Below are positions 1 to 7,527 of a stretch of DNA of 64,000 bases, one piece after another. Every line of letters begins with the position of its first letter. Position 1 is the first letter of the stretch. The notes beneath the pieces were generated by a model. The model had not been told where the DNA came from, made no database searches, and worked only from the letters and a program-made list of their open reading frames with translations. The position numbers and the translations under genes were made by a program. This stretch comes from an uncultured Bacilli bacterium (GTDB lineage: Bacteria > Bacillota_I > Bacilli_A > RFN20 > CAG-826), in NCBI GenBank assembly GCA_944363565.1, contig CALVUI010000001.1:273676-337675 (forward strand), read 5' to 3'.

Positions 1-779
1 CGTCCTTGATCCAGCCGTTGAGGGATTCGTCGATCGGGTTGTCCGTCGGGGTCCCCGCCCGCGACATGGAATGGACGACGGCATGGTTGGAGAGGAGCTC
101 GTTGAACGCCCTGGAAGAATAGACCGAACCCCGGTCCGTGTGCAAGATGGTCGGGCCGCTCTGCTCTTTTCCTTTCGTGGCCTCGATGGCCTGGGCCAGC
201 CCGTCGAAGTAGGGCCTGGCGTCGCCCCTTCTGTCCGTGAGCCCGAATCCCACGATCCCCCTGTCGAACGCGTCGAAGTACAGCGTCAGCTCGTAATAGG
301 TTCCCTTCGCGTAGAAGGCCGTCATGTCCGAGACCAGGATCTCCGCCGGCCTCGACGCGCCCCAGCGGTTGCCGATCAGGTTCTCGAAGGCGAGGGCCTC
401 GCTTCCGGGCTTGTTCCACCGGTAATGCCTCGACTCGCACAGGATCCCCGCGTATTTCCTGCATCGGTAGACGTATCCGGGGGAATAGCAGACCCCGTGT
501 TTCCGCTTCAGGTAGGCCGCCAGCCACCGGTACCCGTGGGCCTTATGCCTCGCGGACTGCTCCTTGATGTACTCCACGTCCCCCATCCTTTGGACGTGCC
601 TTCCGGAGGGGTGGGACCTCCGCCATTTCCATTTGTAGTACCCGCTGCGGTTCACGGACATCTCGCGGCAGAGCAGCGAGACGGGGTAACGCCCCGACAG
701 CCCCTCTAGGATCTCGTATTCGAGCCTTTGGTAGTAACGTATTCCTTTCCTCGACCACCCCCTTTCACTCGGTACCCTT
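1..779 (-). CDS. IS3-family transposase OrfB (DDE integrase core), partial
   Basis: This is the catalytic half of the transposase, made as an OrfAB fusion after a -1 frameshift. Reading the frame that leaves the A7 run at 778-784 gives an uninterrupted protein to the window edge. It contains an HTH_21-like segment (SVNRSGYYKW, HKAHGYRWLAAYLKRKHG) and the rve core. The DDE residues are visible: Asp in LVSDMTAFY, Asp in LHTDRGSVYSS, and Glu in NPIDESLNGW with the usual short spacing to the second Asp. There is no obvious independent start codon, which supports expression by frameshifting. The C-terminus is off the window. Confidence 0.88.
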
Positions 780-1089
780 TTTTTAGCCGCTCGACCTCGA
801 TCTTCAGCCTGAGGACCTCCAGCTCGAGCTCCTCCTCCCTGGTCTTGTTCTTTTTGCTCCGCAGCCCGGCGAGGGGGTTGCCGCCACCGTGTTTGCCTTT
901 GCCGGTTCGGCTCTTGAGCCCGTCGACGCCGGCGGCGCGGTATTTGGCGATCCACCTCTGGAGGAGCCTTCGATCGACGCCGTGCGCTTCCGCGGTGCGC
1001 CTGGCCCCGCGCTCGATGGCCTCCAGGACGATGCGCTCCTTCTCCTCGGGGGTCCGCATCACGAATTTGCCCGCTATTGGTCTTGCCAT
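706..1089 (-). CDS. IS3-family transposase OrfA (HTH and leucine-zipper protein)
   Basis: This 127-residue protein binds the IS ends and regulates transposition. Residues about 12-60 form a helix-turn-helix (PEEKERIVLEAIERGARRTA, then VDRRLLQRWIAKYRAAG). Residues about 85-105 are a charged coiled coil (EEELELEVLRLKIEVERLKK) for multimerisation with OrfAB. The coiled coil ends exactly at the slippery A7 tract, after which orfA continues about 22 codons to its own TAG. The start has a purine-rich GGAGG-like site about 9 nt upstream. The overlap with orfB by one frame back is the standard IS3 arrangement. Confidence 0.9.
   Translation of the reverse strand: MARPIAGKFVMRTPEEKERIVLEAIERGARRTAEAHGVDRRLLQRWIAKYRAAGVDGLKSRTGKGKHGGGNPLAGLRSKKNKTREEELELEVLRLKIEVERLKKGYRVKGGGRGKEYVTTKGSNTRS
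777..785 (-). promoter_or_regulatory. Programmed -1 frameshift slippery site (A AAA AAG)
   Basis: On the minus strand the sequence reads CTA AAA AAA GGG in the orfA frame, giving seven consecutive A residues followed by GGG. Slipping back one base leads into the open orfB frame (RVPSERGWSRKGIRYYQRL). A7G is the canonical slip site of IS150/IS3-group elements. Confidence 0.8.
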
Positions 1090-1122
1090 TGGTTTGCCTC
1101 CTTTTCCCTAATAGGGTAGCAA

Positions 1123-1159
1123 AAAAGTGGAGAGGGCTTTTTTGACCCTGTCCACTTTT
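1123..1159. repeat. Inverted repeat at the 5' end of the IS element
   Basis: AAAAGTGGA at 1123-1131 pairs with TCCACTTTT at 1151-1159, with GAGGG and CCCTG extending the stem imperfectly around a T-rich loop. It lies between the IS end and orfA. It could act as a terminator blocking read-in transcription, or be part of the transposase-binding terminal repeat. The true IS tip is probably within a few bases of 1160. Confidence 0.55.
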
Positions 1160-1165
1160 AGGCTA

Positions 1166-1935
1166 GCACTTCAATCAGCCCTCTTTTCTATTCTCCTATT
1201 GGCTCCCGCCCTCTTGGGCACCGCCTTTGCCTCCTGAGTCCACGTCGAAACCGTGAACGGGACCATCGGGACCGACCTAAACGTCGGAGGGGTCTTAAAG
1301 AGTAGGATCCGCATAACCGACTCCGCCTTCGAGGCCTACGGCCCCGACGGCTTCATCCGCAATGACGAGATCGTCTACGACCCGGTCTACCGCGTCAACT
1401 TCGCCTGCGACTACCAAAGCCTCATCGCCGAATACGGCGAGCTCCTGAAGGTGGTGGCCGAGATCGACTACGTTTCTGAATCGCCTTCCATCCCTATTTT
1501 GGAATACTTAAGTAGCGGCACCCTTTCGGGTCAGGGGAGGACCGTGGCCGGAAGGCTCGACCCTACCCATCCTTTGAGATCAAAGAAGAGGTAATCGACT
1601 CTTATTCTCTCATCACGAACGACTGTATCAACGCGGTCGCGGAAGGGATATTGGGCACGACCACCCCCTTCCAGTACGATGGCTTTGCCAACGTCTTCGA
1701 ACTGGATGAGAACATGGCCTACGTCAAGGACAAGATGGAAGAGGACATCAAACGCTACGGCCTCTGCAAGCCCGAGGACCTCGCGACCTTCTGCTCGGAA
1801 GAGCTCTTCCACGCCCTCCACTGCGAGTACCTCGGGGTGGCCTTCGGCAAGGGCCTCATCACCTTCGAGGAAGTGGCCTATTGGGGCTATGAGATGATCA
1901 GACAGATGAAGGCCGGGGAGGCCAGTGGGGACTAA
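1166..1935 (+). pseudogene. Decayed secreted-protein gene, relative of the gene at 2176
   Basis: The IS element abuts the region coding a signal-peptide core (LFSILLLAPALLGTAFAS), so the 5' end of the gene is gone. The next codon is TGA (1235-1237), exactly where the intact neighbour at 2176 has the Trp of its AFSSW motif, so a TGG to TGA change is likely. The frame then resumes with a segment resembling the neighbour (GPDGFIRNDEIVYDPVY against CPEGFVNDDTLVYTFSV). Around 1500-1565 the coding frame shifts by one base and continues (YPSFEIKEEVIDSYSLITND...) to a stop at 1935. The C-terminal part has no counterpart in the neighbour. Insertion, nonsense mutation and frameshift together argue for an inactive gene. 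Confidence 0.65.
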
Positions 1936-2076
1936 ACCCCAATAACAACCGATCGTCAAAGGCGAAATGTAAAGATACGCCATGGGGCATATCCTCGCCT
2001 TCCCTTGGTCGATATGGAAGAACGATAGTCAGTTTCTGCGGCGTTTTCGTTCTATATTGCGGGGATTTTCGCTCCA

Positions 2077-2120
2077 ATAAGGGGAGAAGACGGGGATGAA
2101 TCCGCGTCTTTCCCCCTTAT
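2077..2120. other. Long hairpin upstream of the secreted-protein operon
   Basis: ATAAGGGG plus AAGACG on the left arm pair with CGTCTT plus CCCCTTAT on the right arm, giving 14 paired bases with a two-base internal mismatch and a short loop. It has no clear U tract on the plus strand, so it may be a weak terminator of the decayed gene or a structured DNA element. It directly abuts the palindrome at 2118-2136. Confidence 0.45.
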
Positions 2121-2136
2121 CTTGTAATACAAGATA
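2118..2136. promoter_or_regulatory. Perfect 19-bp palindrome, probable operator
   Basis: TATCTTGTAATACAAGATA is a perfect inverted repeat of 8 bp arms around AAT. It sits 25 bp upstream of the TATATT -10-like hexamer of the gene at 2176, overlapping the expected -35 zone, so a dimeric repressor or activator binding here would control the 2176-5188 pair. No regulator gene is adjacent. Confidence 0.5.
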
Positions 2137-2160
2137 TTTCCCTCGCCCTTCCTTTTAGCG

Positions 2161-2166
2161 TATATT
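2161..2166 (+). promoter_or_regulatory. -10-like hexamer of the 2176 gene, leaderless arrangement
   Basis: TATATT ends nine bases before the ATG at 2176 and no Shine-Dalgarno sequence lies between them. Transcription would start at or within a few bases of the initiation codon. Confidence 0.5.
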
Positions 2167-2175
2167 CTCGCCGTA

Positions 2176-2820
2176 ATGGCGAGGAAAGCAGTCCATCTCA
2201 AAAGGAAAAGGGCCCCCTTTGGCGGGTTCTTGCTTTGCCTTGCCCTCCTTAGTTCGACGGGAGTGGCCTTTTCCTCTTGGCAGATCGGCGGGACCGTCGG
2301 CCCCAAGCCCGAACAGGTCATCGAGGTCGGCGACGTCTTTGATGTCACGAAGTTCGTGGAGATCCATGGAGTTTCCTCGACCCCCATTTGCCCCGAGGGC
2401 TTCGTCAATGACGATACTTTGGTCTATACCTTCTCGGTCTTCATCGACGTGATGATCGACCTGGCTGCCCTATATGAGTACTACGGCTCGACCGACTACA
2501 CCGCGAACTTCGCGGTTACCCTCAACTACCAAACCTCGATCGATTACGATTACCAAACTACGATGGATTGGCGGATGGGGACCCAAAGTGGAAAGATGGA
2601 CACCAACTATTCGGAAGGTAGCAAAAGCCCGGCCAGCTGCCGTTGTGTCTTTTCCTATGAGACGGACTCGACAAACGGCTACCAAAACGTCGAATTCGAA
2701 TATCTCTTTCCGACCGGGGTCACCGATGCGGCCGGCTTTGCCGCCGCCGGTTACGACAAGGCGACCTTTGATTACAGCGTCGACATCGATTTGAGCTTGG
2801 AGGCGAAGGTCAATGCCTAG
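2176..2820 (+). CDS. Secreted hypothetical protein, AFSSW-type signal region
   Basis: No function is recognised. The 214-residue protein has a basic N-terminus (residues 1-13), a hydrophobic core (GFLLCLALLSSTGVAF) and then SSWQIGG at about residues 31-37, so it is exported. The mature part is acidic and rich in Tyr, Thr and Asp with alternating polar/apolar stretches, suggesting beta structure. Two Cys-containing segments (TPICPEG, SCRCVF) could form disulfides. It resembles the N-terminal half of the decayed gene upstream. It overlaps the following gene by 8 nt and the two probably form an operon controlled from the palindrome at 2118. It is likely a lineage-specific cell-surface protein. 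Confidence 0.7.
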   Translation: MARKAVHLKRKRAPFGGFLLCLALLSSTGVAFSSWQIGGTVGPKPEQVIEVGDVFDVTKFVEIHGVSSTPICPEGFVNDDTLVYTFSVFIDVMIDLAALYEYYGSTDYTANFAVTLNYQTSIDYDYQTTMDWRMGTQSGKMDTNYSEGSKSPASCRCVFSYETDSTNGYQNVEFEYLFPTGVTDAAGFAAAGYDKATFDYSVDIDLSLEAKVNA

Positions 2821-5188
2821 AAACGGGACTTTGCGCCTGGGTTTTCTACTGACCCTTTTGCTTTGCGCCAGCATCCTCCCCGCCCGGTCGGGCTGGAAAG
2901 TGGTGGAAAGTCAGGCCACGGTGGGCGTGACCACGAGCGAAGCACGGGGCGTGGCTTACCTCGCAAGCGAAACGACTATCCTTTACACCACGATCGAAAA
3001 GGCGGTGGAAGTCGCCAATCAAAAGGCCAGCGGGGGCACAAGCGAAACCGTCTATATCGTTTCCGGCATCAGCGGCATCCAATCAGACAACCTGCCAAAC
3101 CCCATCGTCATCGATGAGGACCTGACGATATCCAGTGGCGTTACCCTTTGCCTTCCTTACGACACCGCGACTAGGTCATCGCCCGCCGTCTACAGCCGGG
3201 AACACCTGGCCGGAACCTTTTCCGATGCGACGGCCTCAAGCGAAAAAACCAATCTAAAAACCGAGGTTTTACTGGAAGAAGGCGTCGAAATGACCATTGA
3301 AGCGGGTGGCAAGCTCATAGTCGGCGGGGAAGTCGGTGGAAACGGCGGAGAACTCGAAGGCCAGACGTCCGGTGACTACGCCCAAGTGACCCTTTCCGCA
3401 GGGGCCAGTATCGTGAGTTTCGGCTCCATCGAATGCTATGGGTACATCAAACCCGCCAGCGAATCCGTCAACGATTCGACTTCCGTTTTGTTGGAACCGG
3501 CTTCCTCATTGACCGTTCCCCTGGTTTTCTATGACTTCCGCGGGGGAAACGCCATGGCGGCGATGTATTACGGGAACCTTATTAACGCCATTTCCGGAGA
3601 CGTCAAGGGCATTTTCCCGATCGAGGTGTTCGATTTCCCCAACGTTTCCGTTCCTTCGATGGTTGAATTCGGGGCCAATCTCTATGTCCTTGGATCACTT
3701 TACATCGCAACCTCGAAGACTTACCTCAATACCGATCCGATTTTGCTGGTGGGTCCGGAATCCGGAGCCGTCAAGCCGATCTTCGGCATGAGAAGTGGAG
3801 GGAACTTCGACTTCGATTACGTTCCCGTCGTGGCCGCCGGAAAGGAAGGAGGGCGGACCTATACCGTCAACGACTTCACTACCTCGAGTAAGGCCAAGAT
3901 GGACATCGCCATTTCCGGTGGTGCGAAGATGAGCGACATCGTCATTCCCGATTTGATTAACTTCGAAGCCATTCTCGGCGGCTCGTTAGGCTCGACTCTC
4001 GGCTCTCGGGACGTCTCGACTGCCGGGTTGAAATTGCCTTTCTCCTACAAATGGGACGTGACCATCGACAAAGGTTCCTATGATTTCGACATCCAAGCCA
4101 AGTTCTTGCCCGGTTCCTCGGTGACCGTCGGCGAAAACGCCACCGCCCGGATGATGTGGTCCACCATTTTCTACGAAGGAGGGGCTTCCCACGCCTCGAC
4201 CCTTCTTAGACCTTACCCTAATAATCTCGAAGGAGCCAAACTCATAAACAACGGCACCCTCATTTTCAACAGCCAATTCGGAGCCTACATCGAGACGGAA
4301 GTGGAAGGTTCCATCGTTTGCTTTGGCGGTAGCCGCGAGGCGGCGAGCGAAAGGGAAATCACGGGGACTCCGGCTTTGGACGGCTCGGTGTCTTGGACCA
4401 ACGATGCCACCCGTCTCTCCAGCGGCGACATCATAAGCGGGACGTCCGTTTCCAAAGATACTGACTTCCCCAACGACCATACCGTCTTCGCTTCCGCCCA
4501 GGTTGGTGGCGATTTTGGGTATGAAGCTTCAAATTACATTCCCGTCATCATCAACAAAGACCATTACATCGACGGAACCGAAGACGCCGAAGACTGGGAA
4601 GCCTCCAACGAGAAATGGATTACCTACAATGGTTCCTTCAGCAATGAGGAAACGTATGATTCCACCGGGCCATCAGATTCCTACGTGGCCCTCATTAGCA
4701 TCGGCGGGAGCTACAACCTTAGCAACCTGAGAAACGTCGCCTACGCCGAGGTCAACGGAACCATAGTGGAACTTAGCGACAACACCCTTGCCGGTAGCAA
4801 CGTTACCCAACCGACGACCATCAACCTCGTGCCCAGAAGCGAGATCGACAACTTCGGCGTTACATTCACGAACAACCGCCGCGATAAAAATATGGTATTC
4901 GTAAATTACACATTCAACTCCAAGCCTTCCGTAACCTTCCCCGACGGATCGAAGTCCTACACGCCCTCCGAACTTTCCTATGGCCAAAGCGGCACGGTTT
5001 CTAAAGCTGGTCTTCACGTCGGCGACCACATTACCCTCGCCGATTTGGACAACGGCTACCACGTACTTGCAGCGACCACCAGAAAGACCGTCGTCAACGG
5101 CACCGAATATCAAAGCGAGACCATCGGCGTCATGATTACTTCTTCGATGGCGACGGCCGGTTTGGGGGTCGAGTTGACTCGGACTTGA
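2813..5188 (+). CDS. Large secreted surface protein, probable beta-helix/adhesin-like
   Basis: The 791-residue protein has a signal peptide (RLGFLLTLLLCASILPARS, residues 8-26) followed at once by GW, echoing the SW of its neighbour. The mature chain is Gly-, Ser- and Thr-rich with many short hydrophobic strands and repeated patterns such as LEEGVEMTIEAGGKLIVGG and TLSAGASIVSFGSIECYGYI, typical of right-handed beta-helix or beta-solenoid surface proteins. No LPxTG, transmembrane anchor or catalytic motif is visible at the C-terminus. A GGAGG site lies about 9 nt before the ATG inside the end of the previous gene, indicating translational coupling. Role inferred only: surface structure or adhesion. 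Confidence 0.7.
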   Translation: MPRNGTLRLGFLLTLLLCASILPARSGWKVVESQATVGVTTSEARGVAYLASETTILYTTIEKAVEVANQKASGGTSETVYIVSGISGIQSDNLPNPIVIDEDLTISSGVTLCLPYDTATRSSPAVYSREHLAGTFSDATASSEKTNLKTEVLLEEGVEMTIEAGGKLIVGGEVGGNGGELEGQTSGDYAQVTLSAGASIVSFGSIECYGYIKPASESVNDSTSVLLEPASSLTVPLVFYDFRGGNAMAAMYYGNLINAISGDVKGIFPIEVFDFPNVSVPSMVEFGANLYVLGSLYIATSKTYLNTDPILLVGPESGAVKPIFGMRSGGNFDFDYVPVVAAGKEGGRTYTVNDFTTSSKAKMDIAISGGAKMSDIVIPDLINFEAILGGSLGSTLGSRDVSTAGLKLPFSYKWDVTIDKGSYDFDIQAKFLPGSSVTVGENATARMMWSTIFYEGGASHASTLLRPYPNNLEGAKLINNGTLIFNSQFGAYIETEVEGSIVCFGGSREAASEREITGTPALDGSVSWTNDATRLSSGDIISGTSVSKDTDFPNDHTVFASAQVGGDFGYEASNYIPVIINKDHYIDGTEDAEDWEASNEKWITYNGSFSNEETYDSTGPSDSYVALISIGGSYNLSNLRNVAYAEVNGTIVELSDNTLAGSNVTQPTTINLVPRSEIDNFGVTFTNNRRDKNMVFVNYTFNSKPSVTFPDGSKSYTPSELSYGQSGTVSKAGLHVGDHITLADLDNGYHVLAATTRKTVVNGTEYQSETIGVMITSSMATAGLGVELTRT

Positions 5189-5239
5189 CGCCTTGCCCCC
5201 TTCGTGCGATTTACCCTAATTATTCCGTTTTTCTTTTGC

Positions 5240-5245
5240 TAAAAT
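5240..5245 (+). promoter_or_regulatory. -10-like hexamer of the 5252 gene, leaderless arrangement
   Basis: TAAAAT ends six bases before the ATG at 5252, with no ribosome binding site between. Confidence 0.5.
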
Positions 5246-5251
5246 GGCCCC

Positions 5252-7216
5252 ATGCCGAGGGGTAAACTAAAGGGGAAGCATTTTGGGACTTCTTTCTCCC
5301 GGGGATTTTGGCGAAGGCATCCTACGGTTATCTTTGACGTCATTCTTGCCGTCATCGTGATGGCAATTGCCGTTTGGGAATCTTTCTCTTCGTGGGAAGT
5401 ATCAAAGCCGTGGGACGATGCCGAGAGCGTTTTGATAGCGGTAATCTATCCAACGGTCGTGACGATTTGCTCGGTGGCCATTTCCTTGAGCGAAGAGAAA
5501 ATCCACGGAATATCCCGTCTTTCCTTCAACCGTTTGAGGGTTGGCTTCCATCTACATTTCCTCGAGGCCGTCATCGTCATGGTGGCCCTCGGCCTAGGCT
5601 ATTTCATCTCGGGCATTTTCGACTTGAGCATCACCTTTTATGTCCTTTGCGCGGTCTCGGTCGGCTATTCTCTCTTCTTCGCCATCCCCGAAATCTTGCT
5701 TCTCGTCAAAAGCCCCGGCTTCGTCCACCGGGTTTTGCGCCGTTACTGGCTTTTCGAAATCAAACGCGGCTGTAACAGGGGACCGGATCAGGAAACGGAG
5801 GATTTCCATACTGTCATGACAGAAGTGGTCCTGACCGAAGGGCTCGTCACGGCCTATCGGTTCGTTACCCGTCCTTCATTGCTCCAAAAAATCGGCAAGA
5901 AGATGTTGCCAAACGAATGGGTTGGCAAAATCGGCCTATCGGAAAACCAGAAGCTCCTGATTGCCCAAACGCTCATCGAATGGCAGAACGACTTCTTGGA
6001 AAATGTCCTTTCATCCGGCAAAAGGGGTCTGAATAAGAAAGGGATGGTCCTAGGACAAATCCGTTACGAGGATTTGGTTGGGCAGGTTTACGGAAATGCG
6101 ATTGACGTCATTGCCGGTCGAGACGGATTGGAACCATGGTTCCGTGAATTGCTCGATGATTTGGCTCGTTCGATTGCACTTATCGCGGAATTGGCGCCTT
6201 ACTACGAAGAGGCAGACTCCAAAAGTGCATATGCATCGGCTTTTTACAAGAAACTCCTTGCCCTTGTTGTGAAAGTATCGGAAAAGGGAAACGGGCAAGA
6301 GTCTGACAAAGCCGGTGACCACAAGTGGCCTCTGCCCATCCTGTTTTTGGCTTATGGGATGTTGGACGATTTGCTGAGTGGCAGATCCGGTTTTCCCTAC
6401 ATTCGGGCTATTTTGAAATACGAGCCGGCTTTGCTTGACTATACGGCCGCGAATCCCCTCTGGGAATTCGCTTCGGCCGTGAAGCGACTTAGCAAGCCTT
6501 CTAGGCGAAAAGGCTCGATCGTCAAATTACCCGCGATTGAGAAAACCAACGGAGACGGCGTCAAACAATCGGCACAGAAGTTGATGAATTGGGTATTGGA
6601 AGAATTTTCCAGAAAAAACAAAATTACTCCAAACGAAGATTACTTATCTGCCCTTAAATCGAAAAAAACCAAAAGTTATTCGGAAAAATTGAAGGACCGT
6701 TTGCTCGACTTTATTTATGAGCATTTGAACAAAAGTACTATCGCAAAAGACACTCGCATCGTTTTTAAGGTTCCTGGCAAAGACCTAATAATTTTAGGCT
6801 TTGGGGAAAAAGAGTCTTACGATCTCGAAAAAATCTATCCTTACATCGAGACTTTCTATTCCGGTGTGCGTTACGTGGATGGGGCGGAAGCCCTTAATAA
6901 CGCGAAGGATTTGGCCATCGACTTGCTCTATTCCATTTTTATGAGTCTCGATCCCCTCATCAAGGACAAGAAAAATCATGGCAAGATTTTCTTGATTATC
7001 CTTCTGGATCCCGCCGTTGCAAAAGTTTCTCCGAGCGACGTCGTAGCGGAATTGAGGGGGAATGGCTCGTGCGTCCAAGGACGTTACTCCTATTTCGCCG
7101 CGAACGTCTATGAAAAAGAAGGTTGGTATGACCGGGTTTACCTTGCTAATGATTTCATGGGCCACGTTGACAAAATGGTTTTCGGTTGGAAAATATACAT
7201 TGCGGATGCCCCGTAA
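5252..7216 (+). CDS. Polytopic membrane protein with large cytosolic domain, unknown function
   Basis: The 654-residue protein is not recognised. The first 150 residues hold about four membrane segments (TVIFDVILAVIVMAIAVW; VLIAVIYPTVVTICSVAI; LEAVIVMVALGLGYFISG; YVLCAVSVGYSLFFAIP). The remaining roughly 500 residues are soluble, helical and charged, without a nucleotide-binding or nuclease motif I can name. Base composition in the second half is more A+T-rich than the housekeeping genes (runs such as aaaaaaaccaaaagttattcgg), which hints at acquisition. A small gene follows after 29 nt. Accessory, possibly defence or stress related, but this is speculation. Confidence 0.6.
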   Translation: MPRGKLKGKHFGTSFSRGFWRRHPTVIFDVILAVIVMAIAVWESFSSWEVSKPWDDAESVLIAVIYPTVVTICSVAISLSEEKIHGISRLSFNRLRVGFHLHFLEAVIVMVALGLGYFISGIFDLSITFYVLCAVSVGYSLFFAIPEILLLVKSPGFVHRVLRRYWLFEIKRGCNRGPDQETEDFHTVMTEVVLTEGLVTAYRFVTRPSLLQKIGKKMLPNEWVGKIGLSENQKLLIAQTLIEWQNDFLENVLSSGKRGLNKKGMVLGQIRYEDLVGQVYGNAIDVIAGRDGLEPWFRELLDDLARSIALIAELAPYYEEADSKSAYASAFYKKLLALVVKVSEKGNGQESDKAGDHKWPLPILFLAYGMLDDLLSGRSGFPYIRAILKYEPALLDYTAANPLWEFASAVKRLSKPSRRKGSIVKLPAIEKTNGDGVKQSAQKLMNWVLEEFSRKNKITPNEDYLSALKSKKTKSYSEKLKDRLLDFIYEHLNKSTIAKDTRIVFKVPGKDLIILGFGEKESYDLEKIYPYIETFYSGVRYVDGAEALNNAKDLAIDLLYSIFMSLDPLIKDKKNHGKIFLIILLDPAVAKVSPSDVVAELRGNGSCVQGRYSYFAANVYEKEGWYDRVYLANDFMGHVDKMVFGWKIYIADAP

Positions 7217-7245
7217 AGACATGCCCGCAGGAAGGAGAAAACCAA

Positions 7246-7455
7246 TTGATACTGTTTAAGTACAATGGCGATATCAAAAACGATGGTCAATTGGACTATC
7301 CTTTTTCCGATTCGGTGGGACCGGTCCGGACCTATAGAGTCAAACCCCTTATGGCAAAAGGCTTTTCCGAGGGCAACGAGGAGTCCAAAAAGGACGTAAA
7401 ATCCATAAGCGACCTCCTAAAAGAGGCCGCTGCTGTGGGTTCGAAAACTGACTAA
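7246..7455 (+). CDS. Small hypothetical protein, partner of the 5252 membrane protein
   Basis: 69 residues, soluble and hydrophilic (LFKYNGDIKNDGQLDYPFSD...), unrecognised. The TTG at 7246 is chosen because AAGGAG lies about 10 nt upstream. The in-frame TTG at 7186 would overlap the previous gene and has no such site. It follows the membrane-protein gene by 29 nt and is closed by the terminator at 7469, so the two form one transcription unit. Confidence 0.5.
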   Translation: MILFKYNGDIKNDGQLDYPFSDSVGPVRTYRVKPLMAKGFSEGNEESKKDVKSISDLLKEAAAVGSKTD

Positions 7456-7468
7456 GGGCGTGCCGAAT

Positions 7469-7507
7469 AGGGTTTTGCCGTTTATACAAGGCGGCGACCC
7501 TTTTTTC
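7469..7507 (+). terminator. Rho-independent terminator of the 5252-7455 unit
   Basis: AGGG and TGCCG on the left pair with GGCGGC and CCCT on the right, followed by six T residues. It lies in the 72-bp gap between convergent genes and follows the plus-strand gene. Confidence 0.65.
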
Positions 7508-7527
7508 TTACTTTGAGAAAGTGGAAT

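Larger units (their letters stand above)
1..1162 (-). mobile_element. IS3-family insertion sequence (IS150-like), truncated by window edge
   Basis: The segment holds orfA and the first two thirds or more of orfB of an IS3-family element on the minus strand, joined by a slippery A7 run typical of programmed -1 frameshifting. The 5' end lies near 1150-1162, where an imperfect inverted repeat is followed directly by the reading frame of a decayed secreted-protein gene. The other end lies left of the window, so terminal repeats and target duplication cannot be compared. Both orfs are open as far as seen, so the copy may still be functional. Confidence 0.85.

Noticed and set aside
728..1111. Open frames on the plus strand across the IS element
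   Set aside because: They are low-complexity Ser/Pro/Arg-rich shadows of the orfA/orfB coding strand.
1235..1237. TGA read as tryptophan (genetic code 4)
   Set aside because: It falls at a conserved Trp site, but intact genes such as secDF and nadD-region genes terminate with TGA in correct places and Trp is written TGG throughout, so a nonsense mutation is simpler.
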